DNA of 64,000 nucleotides from an uncultured bacterium (GCA_949291515.1 CASEVY010000007.1:186001-250000), one strand, 5' to 3'. Counted from the stretch's first letter, positions 44,868-54,755 are shown. A program made the numbers and translations. The notes: generated from the sequence alone by a model not told the origin.

Positions 44868-46070
44868 ATGCAGGCTAAAGGCAGGGCGATAATCTTGATG
44901 ATGGATTCTTTTGGTATAGGCGGCGCGAAGGACGCGGCTTTGTTCGGAGACGAAGGGTCAAACACTTTTTTGCATATAGCGGAAAATTATAAAAATCTTA
45001 AAGTGCCGAACTTAAAGAAACTCGGCCTTGTCGAAGCGGGGAAGGCATCTTGCGGAGTGGCCGCGCCTACGGACGAGAGCGCAAAGGCCGATTTCGATTT
45101 GCCTTCCAAATACGGATATATGAAGGAAGTAAGCAAAGGCAAGGACACTTCTTCCGGGCATTGGGAAATGGCGGGCGTGCCGGTAACTTTCAATTGGGGC
45201 TATTTTAAGCCTGAATATCCGTCATTCCCGCAAGAGTTGATAGAAGCCATATGCAAGGAAGCGGGCATAAAGGGGATACTGGGAAATAAGGCGGCGTCTG
45301 GTACGGTGATAATAAACGAACTTGGCGAGGAGCATATAAAGACGGGTTTGCCGATATGTTATACTTCGGCGGACAGCGTATTCCAAATAGCCGCGCACGA
45401 AAAATATTTCGGGCTGGATAAATTGTATCGCTTGTGCGAGATAGCTTTCAAACATTTAAAGCCGTACAATATAGCGCGCGTGATAGCGCGGCCTTTCGAG
45501 GGGGAAAAAACGGGCGAATTTAAGCGCACAAAAAACCGCCATGACTATTCGGTCAAGCCGCCCGCGCCTACCGTACTTGATATTATGAAAGAGGAAGGCG
45601 GGCAGGTCATATCTATAGGGAAGATATCTGATATTTTCGCCGCGCAGGGCATTACCCGCGCGGTAAAAGCCAGCGGTTTGGAAGAACTTTGGGACGTAAC
45701 TTTAAGCGAGGTTAAATCCGCGCCCAAAGGCAGCATAATATTTACGAACTTTGTCGATTTCGATATGACCTGGGGCCACCGCCGCGACATAAAAGGGTAT
45801 GCGGAAGGTTTGGAATATTTTGATTCCAGGTTAAAAGAACTTGCGGCGATACTTGAAGAGGACGATATAGTCTTTATAACCGCCGATCACGGCTGTGATC
45901 CTCACTATAAAGGCAGCGACCATACGCGCGAGCAAGTGCCGGTAATAATGTTCGGCAAGAATGTAAAGCCCGGCTATATAGGCGGGCGGGAGAGTTTCTC
46001 TGACATAGCGGCTACGATAGCCGATTATTTTAAACTCAAGGCGCCTTTAAACGGGAAGAGTTTTCTATAA
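44868..46070 (+). CDS. deoB: Phosphopentomutase
   Basis: 400 residues of the alkaline-phosphatase-like fold. N-terminal metal site ILMMDSFGIGG, active threonine region KGKDTSSGHWEMAGVPV (about 89-105), FVDFDMTWGHRRD and the C-terminal metal ligands ITADHGCDPHYKGSDHTRE. It interconverts ribose-1-phosphate and ribose-5-phosphate, linking nucleoside salvage to sugar metabolism. GGAGGTTTT upstream. It is monocistronic, ended by a strong terminator. Confidence 0.95.
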   Translation: MQAKGRAIILMMDSFGIGGAKDAALFGDEGSNTFLHIAENYKNLKVPNLKKLGLVEAGKASCGVAAPTDESAKADFDLPSKYGYMKEVSKGKDTSSGHWEMAGVPVTFNWGYFKPEYPSFPQELIEAICKEAGIKGILGNKAASGTVIINELGEEHIKTGLPICYTSADSVFQIAAHEKYFGLDKLYRLCEIAFKHLKPYNIARVIARPFEGEKTGEFKRTKNRHDYSVKPPAPTVLDIMKEEGGQVISIGKISDIFAAQGITRAVKASGLEELWDVTLSEVKSAPKGSIIFTNFVDFDMTWGHRRDIKGYAEGLEYFDSRLKELAAILEEDDIVFITADHGCDPHYKGSDHTREQVPVIMFGKNVKPGYIGGRESFSDIAATIADYFKLKAPLNGKSFL

Positions 46071-46094
46071 TAGGAGAACAAGTTTAAAAAATAG

Positions 46095-46126
46095 AAAGCC
46101 CCGCTCAATTGCGGGGCTTTTTTTGG
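46095..46126. terminator. Bidirectional terminator between deoB and the AI-2E transporter gene
   Basis: AAAGCCCCGC (46095-46104) with GCGGGGCTTT (46111-46120), followed by more Ts on the plus strand. The minus strand also has CTATTTTTT. Confidence 0.92.
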
Positions 46127-46141
46127 AATTTATTGTCTAAA

Positions 46142-47164
46142 CTATCCGAGCAGATTCCGCCCGGCCAAAATTGAGGCCAACGGTCGGGTGGGTTTGTATC
46201 GCTCCAAAATCATTTTGGCTATGGAAGTTAAAGGAACGGCCAGCAATGCGCCCATAACGCCCCAAACCAAGGCCCAAAAAATTAAGCATGCGATTACTAT
46301 TACCGGGTTAAGATCCATACCCTTGCCCAGCCATTTCGTTTCAAGAATATTGCCTATGACAAAATGAATCGTTATCAACAGCGAAAGAGTTAATACCATA
46401 TGCCAGTCGAAACCGTATTGCAGGAAAAGCACCGGCAAAGGCAGCATGGTAGCGATAAACGGGCCGATATTGGGTATAAAATTCAGCGCGAAAGTTATGA
46501 ACGCTATCATAAGAGCCAGCTCCGAGCCGACCAAAGTAAGCGTCAGCCAAGTGAATAAGCCCGTCAGCAGCGAAACCAATATTTTTATAATCAAATAATA
46601 AGAAATTTGTTTTTCTATATTGCTGACCAGATTGGTTTTTTCTTTGGTGCTGCTCATAAAAATAAATATGACGAACAAACATATCAAACCGGCATTGGTA
46701 AATATGGAAACGATATTGCTGCCCATAGTCTTAACCATATTGAACACCGGGATATTGTTAAGATAATTCATCAGTACGTCGGAGTTAAGTACAATGCCCA
46801 TTTTTTGTGCGTTAAGTATAAGCCAATCGATGGTGTCGTTAAGTTTGGAAGCGTAAATATCCGTACTTTGTATAAACGATTCTATTGATGCCGAAATGAA
46901 GAATATCGAGAGGACCGAAAAGCATACAAACAACAATACCGTAGCCAAAAGCCCCAAGAAAGTCGGCACGTGCCATTTTTCTTTCATATAGGCGGCGGCG
47001 GTATTTAAGAGCATATAAATAAAATAAGCGATTACGAAAGGCATCAAAATGACTCTCGTATAAACCAGAAAGGCCGTCAGCGCGCCGGCCGCCAGTATCA
47101 TCAGGCAGACATTGTTTACGGCGGCGAATTGTTCCAATTTTTTGTTTATGTTATCTGTTTTCAT
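46142..47164 (-). CDS. AI-2E family transporter (UPF0118)
   Basis: 340 residues with seven to eight predicted membrane helices. The family features ILMPFVIAYFIYMLLN near residue 40 and, in the last half, FALNFIPNIGPFIATMLPLP, ETKWLGKGMDLNPVIVI and WGVMGALLAVPLTSI are present. Members include AI-2 exporters and Na+(Li+)/H+ antiporters; which this is cannot be told. ATG 47164 (preceded by AAGGATATTG) is better than the in-frame TTG just before it. It overlaps nadE by 14 bp and is co-transcribed with it. Confidence 0.88.
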   Translation of the reverse strand: MKTDNINKKLEQFAAVNNVCLMILAAGALTAFLVYTRVILMPFVIAYFIYMLLNTAAAYMKEKWHVPTFLGLLATVLLFVCFSVLSIFFISASIESFIQSTDIYASKLNDTIDWLILNAQKMGIVLNSDVLMNYLNNIPVFNMVKTMGSNIVSIFTNAGLICLFVIFIFMSSTKEKTNLVSNIEKQISYYLIIKILVSLLTGLFTWLTLTLVGSELALMIAFITFALNFIPNIGPFIATMLPLPVLFLQYGFDWHMVLTLSLLITIHFVIGNILETKWLGKGMDLNPVIVIACLIFWALVWGVMGALLAVPLTSIAKMILERYKPTRPLASILAGRNLLG

Positions 47165-49073
47165 CAATATCCTTAAGCCATAAATATCCGCCGATGTCGC
47201 TTGGCAGGCGCAGGTCCGCGCGCGGGCTTATGGCGGCGGAGCCTATTTTGGGGCCGTCTGGCAGGCAGGAGCGTTTAAACTGCTGAGAGAAAAATCTCTT
47301 AAAAAATACTGTCAGCCATTTTTGTATTTGTCCTGTAGTATACTTGTTCTTAAATGCGTATTGCGCCAAAAACATAATTTTGTTAGGCGCGAAATTATAG
47401 CGCAGGAAATAATACAAGAAGAAATCGTGTAGTTCGTATGGGCCGACCAAATCTTCGGTTTTTTGTGTTATTTTGCCGTTTTTGTCCGCGGGCAGCAATT
47501 CTGGGCTTATCGGCGTATCGACTATGTCGAGCAAAATATTCTTTACGTCCGAATTGTCGTTTTTTTGCGCCAAATATTTGACCAAGTGCTTTACCAGCGT
47601 TTTCGGCACTCCGCAGTTGACGCCGTACATCGACATATGATCCCCGTTAAATGTAGCCCAGCCCAAAGCCAGTTCAGACATATCGCCGGTACCTATAACC
47701 AACCCGCCGTATTTGTTTGCCAGATCCATCAGTATTTGGGTGCGCTCGCGGGCTTGGGCGTTTTCATATACGGCATCTTTTAGGTTTTTGTTATGGCCTA
47801 TTTCTTTAAAGTGCAAAAGGCAGGATTGTTTAATGTCTATCTCCTTAAAGTCGGCGCCGAGCAATTTGATTAGTTTTACGGCGTTTCGGTAAGTTCTGTC
47901 GGTTGTGCCGAAGCCCGGCATGGTAACGGCCAGTATATTGTTTGGCGGCAAATTGAGTTTATCCAAAGTTTTCTTGCAGATTAAAAGCGCTAGTGTGGAA
48001 TCCAAACCGCCGGAAACGCCTATAACCAATTTGCGCGCTTTTGTGTGCAGTATGCGCTTGGCCAAGGCTGCGGATTGAATTTCTGTTATTTCCGCAAATC
48101 TTTCTTCCGCATTAGAACCTTGCGGCACGAAAGGATTGGGGTTTATTTTTCTGCTCAGTTTTATGCCTTTGGCGCTTGAATTTATTTCAACGGTTCTGTA
48201 ATCTTTTTTGCAAAGTGCCGCGCAGTCGCCGAAAGTGGTATTGGCGAGCCTTTCGTTTCTTAAGGCTTGAATGTCTATTTCGGTCATTATCGTTTGCGCT
48301 TTTAGGCTGAAGCGTTCGGATTGTTCAAGCATAGTTCCGTTCTCGCAGATAAAAGCGTTGCCGGCGAAAACGGCGTCGCTTGTCGATTCTCCGAATCCGC
48401 AGGAAGCGTAAACGTATCCCGCCATACACCTTGCCGACTGCTGCCTTATTAAATCCTTAAGATATCGATATTTTCCCGTAAGTTCGTCCGAGGCTGAAAG
48501 ATTAAAAATTATTTCCGCGCCCGCCGTCGCCGCGTAAGAGGAGGGCGGAAGCGTGGCCCAAAGATCCTCGCATATTTCCGCGCAGAAAACGGCGTCTTTG
48601 GTCTTAAATAGCAAATCTGCGCCGAGGGGTATTTCTTTTCCTTCGATGTTTACGGTTTTGTTTTTAATATCCGCGGCTGAAAAGAAATATCGCTTTTCGT
48701 AAAATTCTTTATAGTTGGGAAGAAAAGTTTTTGGGACTATTCCCATTATTTGGCCTTTGTGCAGCACCGCGGCCGCGTTTAGCAGTTTGCCCTCGAACGA
48801 GAAAGGCAGCCCGAGTATTATAACTATATCCAAAGCCTTTGTTTGTTTTGCCGCGATTAATAGCTGTTGAAGCGCGGAGTTAGACAAAAGCGGATTAAGG
48901 AACAAGTCTCCGCAGGTATAACCCGTCAGGGCAAGTTCCGGCAGCAGTGCGAAATCGGCTCCGCGCGTGGCGGCCTCTTTAACCGCTTTGACTATTTCTT
49001 CCCGGTTAAATTCCGTATTTGCGGGCAGCACCTGCGGTATAATCGCGGCCGCCTTTATAAAACCGTAGTTCAT
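47151..49073 (-). CDS. nadE: Glutamine-dependent NAD+ synthetase
   Basis: 640 residues. The N-terminal nitrilase-type glutaminase has Glu in LLPELALTGYTCGD, Lys in KTFLPNYKEFYEKR and Cys in CAEICEDLWA. The C-terminal synthetase has the ATP loop VIGVSGGLDSTLALL and GDMSELALGWATF. It converts nicotinic acid adenine dinucleotide to NAD+ using glutamine nitrogen. It resembles the large bacterial/mycobacterial type. The copA gene starts upstream on the same strand, separated by 48 bp. Confidence 0.95.
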   Translation of the reverse strand: MNYGFIKAAAIIPQVLPANTEFNREEIVKAVKEAATRGADFALLPELALTGYTCGDLFLNPLLSNSALQQLLIAAKQTKALDIVIILGLPFSFEGKLLNAAAVLHKGQIMGIVPKTFLPNYKEFYEKRYFFSAADIKNKTVNIEGKEIPLGADLLFKTKDAVFCAEICEDLWATLPPSSYAATAGAEIIFNLSASDELTGKYRYLKDLIRQQSARCMAGYVYASCGFGESTSDAVFAGNAFICENGTMLEQSERFSLKAQTIMTEIDIQALRNERLANTTFGDCAALCKKDYRTVEINSSAKGIKLSRKINPNPFVPQGSNAEERFAEITEIQSAALAKRILHTKARKLVIGVSGGLDSTLALLICKKTLDKLNLPPNNILAVTMPGFGTTDRTYRNAVKLIKLLGADFKEIDIKQSCLLHFKEIGHNKNLKDAVYENAQARERTQILMDLANKYGGLVIGTGDMSELALGWATFNGDHMSMYGVNCGVPKTLVKHLVKYLAQKNDNSDVKNILLDIVDTPISPELLPADKNGKITQKTEDLVGPYELHDFFLYYFLRYNFAPNKIMFLAQYAFKNKYTTGQIQKWLTVFFKRFFSQQFKRSCLPDGPKIGSAAISPRADLRLPSDIGGYLWLKDIDENR

Positions 49074-49121
49074 AATATATAAATTAGCAAAAAAAGGGGG
49101 GAAACGGCAATTTGACGAATG

Positions 49122-51560
49122 TCATTTTATCCCCGTTACTTTATAACCCGCTTTTTCTATGGCGAGTATAATATCGCTGTCGGCAATATTTTGCGGCGCT
49201 TTAACTGCGGCAGTTTTGGCGTTAAGGTCAATATCGGCTTGCGCGCCCAAAGCCGCGAGCGCATTCTTGACTCTGCCCGCGCAGTGCTGGCAGGCCATAC
49301 CTTCAATATGGATAATTTTGTTCATATAATACTCCTTATTTTCTACGGGATTGAAATTGGCGAGTCTAAGCGAGTTTAGAACTACGCAGACGGAACTTAA
49401 TGCCATTGCGGTTGCGGCGAACATCGGGTTTAACTGCCACCCCAGCGCCTTATAGAAAACGCCGGCCGCCAGCGGTATGCCCGCGGCATTATAAAACAGC
49501 GCCCAAAACAGGTTTTGCTTGATATTGGCTATTGCCGCGCGGCTTAGTTTTAGGGCATAGGCGGCGTCGGAAAGTTTGTCGTGCATAAGTACTATATCGG
49601 CCGATTCTACGGCTATATCGCTGCCCGCGCCTATGGCTAGGGCGAGGTCTGCGGCGGCGAGGGCCGGCGCGTCGTTTATGCCGTCGCCTATCATTGCGGC
49701 GGATTTGCCTTGCTTTTGCAGGTTCTTGACGAAATCCGCTTTATCAGCCGGCAATACTTCCGCTTTAAAATTTTCTATTCCCAGCTGCTTTGCCGTTGCC
49801 GATGCGGTAACTTCATTGTCGCCCGTAAGCATATAGACTTCAAGCCCCATTTCCCTAAAGGCTTTTAAGGCTTCTTTTGCGTCGGGTTTTATTTTGTCGG
49901 CCAAGGCAATTAAGCCCAATGCCGTTTTGTTCTTGGCGAAGAAAAGTACGGTTTTGCCTTGAGCGGACAGTTCCCGCGCTTTTTGTTTAAAGGCGGAAAC
50001 GTCTATGCCTTCTTTAAGCATCAGCTTTAAATTGCCGCCCAGAATTTCCTGTCCGCCGCTGAACGCTTTTACGCCGAAGCCTTCTCCAAAGCTGAAATTT
50101 TCGGTTTTAAGCGGGTTGATATTGTTTTCTTTGGCGTAAGCCGTTATGGCTTTGGCCAAAGGATGGGAAGAAAATTTTTCTATTCCCGCGGCGGCGGAAA
50201 TTAGCAGGTTCTTATCTTGCGCGGCGATATCGCTTACGGCAGGCTTGCCTTGTGTCAGCGTACCGGTTTTGTCCAATACAACGCAGTCCGTTTGTAAGCC
50301 GGTCTGAATGCTTTTTGCGTTTTTAATCAGGACGCCGTTTCTGGCTCCGCTGCCGGTGGCGCACATAATTGCGGTAGGAGTAGCCAACCCCAAAGCGCAA
50401 GGGCAGGATATTACCAATACCGCTACCGCGCAGTTAAGCGCGAAGGGGAAGCCCTGCCCCGCCAAAAGCCAAACTATCCCGCTTATCAGCGCTATGGCGA
50501 TTACCGCAGGCACGAAAACGGCGCTTATTTTATCGGCCAGTTCGGCTATCGGCGGCTTTGAAGCGTTTACGTCCCTCATCAGTTTGATTATTTGGGCCAA
50601 GGTCGTATTGTCGCCGACTTTTTCCGCCTTAAAAGTGAAATAACCGTCGGTATTTATCGTCGCGCATATTACTTTATCGCCCGCTTTTTTTTGTACCGGT
50701 ATGCTTTCGCCCGTGACGAACGATTCGTCCAAGAAGCCTTCCCCGTTTTCAATTCTCCCGTCTGCGGGTAGGCGCTGCCCGCTTCTTATGACTATCAAAT
50801 CGCCTTGTTTTAGCCGGGATACGGGTATGGTTTGATTTTTCCCGCCCCGGATAACTTCCGCCGTTTGAGGCGCCAAATTTATCAGTTTTTCTATTGCTTT
50901 TGAAGTATGTCTTTTCGCGCGGTCTTCCAAGAATTTGCCCAGGCTTATTACGCTTAGTATTACCGCCGCCGATTCAAAATACAGACTATGCGACAGATGC
51001 TTTGCTAGGCTCAAGTCGCCCGCTTTTGCCGCCAGCAGTATGCCCGCCAAGGAGTAGAAACTATAAAGCAAAGCCGCGCCAGCGCCGATGGCGACCAAGC
51101 TGTCCATATTCGGGGCGCCTTTAAAAAGGCTTTTGAAACCGGAAATGAAATATCTGAAATTTAGCCCTACTATCGCCGCAGCGAATAATGCTTGCAGAGA
51201 TCCGTTTAAAACCGGCGGAAGGCTTTTTGCCAAGGGCAGTCCGAACATCGCGCCCATAGATATATACATCAGCGGGATTAAGAGAATGAAAGAGAGTAAA
51301 ATTTTTTTCTTGCCGCGCGGAGAATCTTTTTTGGTGGATACGGAGTTGTCTTGCATTGGGGCCGCGCCATAGCCCGCGCGTCGTACGGCAGAGATAATAT
51401 CCTGCTGAGATACGGTATTTTCCCGATATATAACGCTCAACGTGTTGAGCAGAAGGTTGACGCGCGCTTCTTCTACGCCTTTAAGGGCGCGCACGCTTCT
51501 TTCCACCGCCGCGGAACATGCGGCGCAGGACATTCCTGTTATAACAAAAGTTTGCTTCAT
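49122..51560 (-). CDS. copA: Copper-transporting P1B ATPase with fused C-terminal CopZ domain
   Basis: 812 residues. N-terminal heavy-metal domain GMSCAACSAAVE (Cys12/Cys15), eight membrane helices with CPC in VISCPCALGLATP, phosphorylation site VVLDKTGTLTQG, and GDGINDAPALAAAD. It exports Cu(I). After the last helix an in-frame linker leads to a second metal domain, IIHIEGMACQHCAGRVKNAL. CopZ-like domains normally form a separate small protein. The linker encodes AAGGAG six bases before ATG 49325, so a 67-residue CopZ could also be made alone. Confidence 0.93.
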   Translation of the reverse strand: MKQTFVITGMSCAACSAAVERSVRALKGVEEARVNLLLNTLSVIYRENTVSQQDIISAVRRAGYGAAPMQDNSVSTKKDSPRGKKKILLSFILLIPLMYISMGAMFGLPLAKSLPPVLNGSLQALFAAAIVGLNFRYFISGFKSLFKGAPNMDSLVAIGAGAALLYSFYSLAGILLAAKAGDLSLAKHLSHSLYFESAAVILSVISLGKFLEDRAKRHTSKAIEKLINLAPQTAEVIRGGKNQTIPVSRLKQGDLIVIRSGQRLPADGRIENGEGFLDESFVTGESIPVQKKAGDKVICATINTDGYFTFKAEKVGDNTTLAQIIKLMRDVNASKPPIAELADKISAVFVPAVIAIALISGIVWLLAGQGFPFALNCAVAVLVISCPCALGLATPTAIMCATGSGARNGVLIKNAKSIQTGLQTDCVVLDKTGTLTQGKPAVSDIAAQDKNLLISAAAGIEKFSSHPLAKAITAYAKENNINPLKTENFSFGEGFGVKAFSGGQEILGGNLKLMLKEGIDVSAFKQKARELSAQGKTVLFFAKNKTALGLIALADKIKPDAKEALKAFREMGLEVYMLTGDNEVTASATAKQLGIENFKAEVLPADKADFVKNLQKQGKSAAMIGDGINDAPALAAADLALAIGAGSDIAVESADIVLMHDKLSDAAYALKLSRAAIANIKQNLFWALFYNAAGIPLAAGVFYKALGWQLNPMFAATAMALSSVCVVLNSLRLANFNPVENKEYYMNKIIHIEGMACQHCAGRVKNALAALGAQADIDLNAKTAAVKAPQNIADSDIILAIEKAGYKVTGIK
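49325..49337 (-). promoter_or_regulatory. Internal ribosome-binding site for a CopZ-like product
   Basis: AAGGAG (49337-49332), six bases TATTAT, then ATG (49325-49323) inside copA, giving a 67-residue metal chaperone ending at 49122. Spacing is optimal. It looks like the start signal of a once separate copZ gene. Confidence 0.6.
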
Positions 51561-51595
51561 AATGTCATAAGGCGGGATAGCCCTTTGAAACCGCT

Positions 51596-53872
51596 TTATT
51601 TAAAGTCGGAACAGATTTTCATTCTGTCGGAAAAATCATTGTTCCTTAACATCTTGCGGAACTCTTCTATCGGTACGGGTTTTGAGAACAGGTATCCCTG
51701 CCCCATATCGCAGCCTATATCCTTTAGAAATTGCGCCTGTTCGCAGGTTTCGACGCCTTCGGCGACTATTGTTACGTCCAATGATTTGAGCATTTTAACC
51801 GTTCCGGCGATAATATCCTTCGCTCTTTGCGTTTCTTCCTGAGTGTTGAGGAATTCCTTGTCCAGCTTAAGGGTATCGAAGTGCAGGCTCTTCATTACGT
51901 TAAGAGATGAATATCCCGCGCCGAAGTCGTCTATGGCTATCAGGTAACCCTCTTTATGGAATTGCTTGATAACTTCTTCCATCTTATCCAAATTGTCGAG
52001 CAATGTACTTTCGGTAATTTCGGCCTCAAGCAGGTGCGGCGGGATTTTGTAAAAATCGGCCGTTTGCTTAAACTCCTCGCAGAATTTAGGATTGTTTATG
52101 TGCAGCCTGGAAAAGTTTATCGCCAAATGTACGGGTTCTAAGCCTTCGTCAATACAGGCGCGCAGTTCTTTTGCCGCGCTTGTCAGCATAAACATATCCA
52201 AATCCAAAATGAAGCCGTTGCTTTCAAATATCGGTATAAACACATTGGGCATTATCATTCCTTTTGCGGGGTGAAGCCAGCGCACCAGTATTTCCGCGCC
52301 TTCCATTTTTAAAGTGTTCAAATTAACCTTGGGCTGAAAGTATATTTTGAATTGTTCGTTGGTTAGCGCTTCGCGCATGCCGTTTTCTATGGCTTTTTCC
52401 GTAAGGATTTGCTTTATGGAAAAATCCCTATAAAATGCGAAATTGGCAGATTTGTTCTTCTTTACTTCCGAACACGCCAAGTTTACCCTGTCCAGCATAA
52501 GATAGAACGGCAGGCCGCGCTCTATAGGGAATATGCCGCAGTTGGTTATAATTTCGTAATTTAAATCGGTGGAAGCGTAGCAGTTTTTTATTTCTTTGCA
52601 TATTTCGCGGACGCGCTTCTCTATTTCTTCTTTTTCTTTGTACTCTACCACAAGCAGGAATTTGTCGCCGGAAAATCTGGCGAAAGTTTCCGGCTCTTTA
52701 AGATGTTCTTTTAACACGTTTGCTATATGTATAAGCACCATATCGCCCTGTCTGAAGCCGTAGAGTTCGTTTATTACCTTAAATTTGTCTATATCGAGCA
52801 GCACCATTGCGAAGTTTGACTCTTTGTTTTCCGCAAGCAGTTTGGATAGATCCATCTTAAGTTTGTTCAGGTTGCCGCTTTCGGTAAGGGGATCGATGAA
52901 AGCGCTTTGGTAAAAAGCCTCTTTGCTTTTTGTTTCCGTCTTTTTGATATGCAGCATCAGCAGTGTAAATATCAATATAATTTCCAAGCACAGCGCTACC
53001 GACATCAGCATTACCTGGTTTACCTTTCCCATAAAAGGTTCCGTAGGCAGAACGAAAAGCAAATACCAATCGTTTACGCCGAGCGGCATATAGGCCATAA
53101 ACTTATGTTCGCCTTTTACTTTCAAACTGGCAATCCCGCTTTTGCCTTGCAGCAGTTCTTTTACGAAGATATCTATGTTTTTAGGCTTCTCAAATTTGAT
53201 GCCTTTCATATATTCCAGCAGATTTTTTGCCGTTTTTACGGCTTCGTGATGGGTAGATTTTATTATTAATTCTCCGTCGTTATTTACTATATAGGAATAG
53301 CCGTGTCCGCCGAATTTGGAAACTTCCAAAATCCTCTCGTAATAAAAAGTGGGGTGCGTAGCAAATATAGCCGCCTGAGGCTTGCCGTATACGAATACCG
53401 GAGAAGCTATCACGATAAGCTGCTTGTCGCTGTAAGGGTCGGGAATGGGGCCGGCTACGACGGTTTGTCCTTCCAATATCTTTTCCATTTCTTGCTGCGG
53501 CAGGAAATCCTTTACCATAGAATGGTCGTGGAAATATGCTTCGCCTTCGTTTAGTATAATGCCCATTTGGGTAAAATCGTTGTTGCGGTTTTCTTCGTCG
53601 AGTATGTCAATGAAAGTATCCAGATCGGTTATATTATAGTATTGGGCCATAATGCCGGCGACGGCGTTTACCGTCTGGGTTTCTTCTTTGAGCTTGGAAC
53701 TTAAAGCGTTGGCTTCCATTTCGGCTATTTCGGTGATATTGCCGCGCATATCTCTTTTGAGATTTTTTTGCAGTATGTCCAGATAGAAAAACAAACTTGT
53801 TACCAGTAAAATTACCGTAACGGAAATAAAGAACCAAAAATTCTTATAAATCAATTTTGTTTTTTCGTGCAT
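51596..53872 (-). CDS. Cache-GGDEF-EAL membrane signalling protein
   Basis: 758 residues. Membrane helices at about 13-31 and 285-310 enclose a Cache-type sensor domain. A diguanylate cyclase domain follows (about 345-475), but its active site reads SGDKF instead of GGDEF, so it is probably inactive. The EAL phosphodiesterase domain (about 500-745) keeps AEILVRWLHP (E of the EAL motif), AEITEST, IDDFGAGYSSL and VAEGVETCEQA. Likely a c-di-GMP-degrading sensor protein. AAAGGATATT precedes the ATG. copA lies 35 bp downstream. Confidence 0.9.
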   Translation of the reverse strand: MHEKTKLIYKNFWFFISVTVILLVTSLFFYLDILQKNLKRDMRGNITEIAEMEANALSSKLKEETQTVNAVAGIMAQYYNITDLDTFIDILDEENRNNDFTQMGIILNEGEAYFHDHSMVKDFLPQQEMEKILEGQTVVAGPIPDPYSDKQLIVIASPVFVYGKPQAAIFATHPTFYYERILEVSKFGGHGYSYIVNNDGELIIKSTHHEAVKTAKNLLEYMKGIKFEKPKNIDIFVKELLQGKSGIASLKVKGEHKFMAYMPLGVNDWYLLFVLPTEPFMGKVNQVMLMSVALCLEIILIFTLLMLHIKKTETKSKEAFYQSAFIDPLTESGNLNKLKMDLSKLLAENKESNFAMVLLDIDKFKVINELYGFRQGDMVLIHIANVLKEHLKEPETFARFSGDKFLLVVEYKEKEEIEKRVREICKEIKNCYASTDLNYEIITNCGIFPIERGLPFYLMLDRVNLACSEVKKNKSANFAFYRDFSIKQILTEKAIENGMREALTNEQFKIYFQPKVNLNTLKMEGAEILVRWLHPAKGMIMPNVFIPIFESNGFILDLDMFMLTSAAKELRACIDEGLEPVHLAINFSRLHINNPKFCEEFKQTADFYKIPPHLLEAEITESTLLDNLDKMEEVIKQFHKEGYLIAIDDFGAGYSSLNVMKSLHFDTLKLDKEFLNTQEETQRAKDIIAGTVKMLKSLDVTIVAEGVETCEQAQFLKDIGCDMGQGYLFSKPVPIEEFRKMLRNNDFSDRMKICSDFK

Positions 53873-53996
53873 AATATCCTTTCCGCCCCCTTAATTTATA
53901 TTAGCAAATATTAAAGGCGTGATTAAAATAAGGGAATATATTTTGTACAATAATTTTGCTTGAGTTTTTATTTAAAAGGAACGGAGGTCGTTTGCG

Positions 53997-54698
53997 ATGA
54001 AAAGAATATTTGCGTTAACGGTCGGCTTCGGACTATTGACGGTTTTTTCTTATGCCGCTCAAGAGGTTTGTACATGCCATAAGACCGATCTTACCTGCAG
54101 GAATATGTGTATAGATAAACTATCCAAGAACTGTAATAAGAAAGACTGCGCCGAGAAAGTGGCAGCCCAAAAAGCCGAAATCAGGGCCGAGGTAAAAAAT
54201 GCCGGCGATAAGGTAAAACAGCTGAAAGCGGATTTGAACAATTCCGCTCAAAGCGGAGCCGCGGCGGTCTCAGCCAAGTATGAGGAAGCCAAAGCGGGGG
54301 CAAAAGCCAAAAAAGAAGAATCAAAAGCCAAGGCTGAGCAGAAAATAGCCGATGCCAAAGCCAAATACAAAGAGGCCAAGAACAATATTAAAGAAACCGC
54401 GGCCGATAATAAAGAGACGGTAAAAGCGCGCTATGAACAAGCCAAAGCCGACGCCGACGCCGCCAAAGAGGCCGCCGAGGAGAAGGCCGAGCAGAAAATA
54501 GCCGACGCCAAAGCCAAATACAAAGAGGCTAAAGCCAAAGCCGAAAACAAGGATCAAAAGGCAGAGGCAAAAGCCAAGTATGAAGAGGCTGTCGCCAAAG
54601 CCAAAGCCGATAAGGAAGCGGCAAAAACTAAAGCCAAACAAGCCAAAGCCGACGCAAAGGCGGAACTGGAGGCTTGGGAAAACGCTTTTAAAAATTAA
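53997..54698 (+). CDS. Secreted Ala/Lys-rich coiled-coil protein
   Basis: 233 residues. A signal peptide (about 1-20, VFSYAA) is followed by a Cys-rich stretch with six cysteines at 25-51 (CTCHKTDLTCRNMC ... CNKKDC). Residues 55-225 are an almost unbroken Lys/Ala/Glu coiled coil. AEQKIADAKAKYKEAK occurs twice, and KAKYEEA-type heptads recur. It resembles TolA- and apolipoprotein-like helical proteins without a named family. Likely periplasmic and disulfide-bonded at its N-terminus. AACGGAGG upstream; strong terminator downstream. Confidence 0.8.
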   Translation: MKRIFALTVGFGLLTVFSYAAQEVCTCHKTDLTCRNMCIDKLSKNCNKKDCAEKVAAQKAEIRAEVKNAGDKVKQLKADLNNSAQSGAAAVSAKYEEAKAGAKAKKEESKAKAEQKIADAKAKYKEAKNNIKETAADNKETVKARYEQAKADADAAKEAAEEKAEQKIADAKAKYKEAKAKAENKDQKAEAKAKYEEAVAKAKADKEAAKTKAKQAKADAKAELEAWENAFKN

Positions 54699-54718
54699 GA
54701 ACTTATCAGGCCGTAATT

Positions 54719-54755
54719 TAAATCCGCCCTTAAAATAAGGGCGGATTTTTTTTGG
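54719..54755 (+). terminator. Terminator after the coiled-coil gene
   Basis: AATCCGCCCTTA (54721-54732) with TAAGGGCGGATT (54736-54747), then six Ts: a 12-bp perfect stem. Confidence 0.92.
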
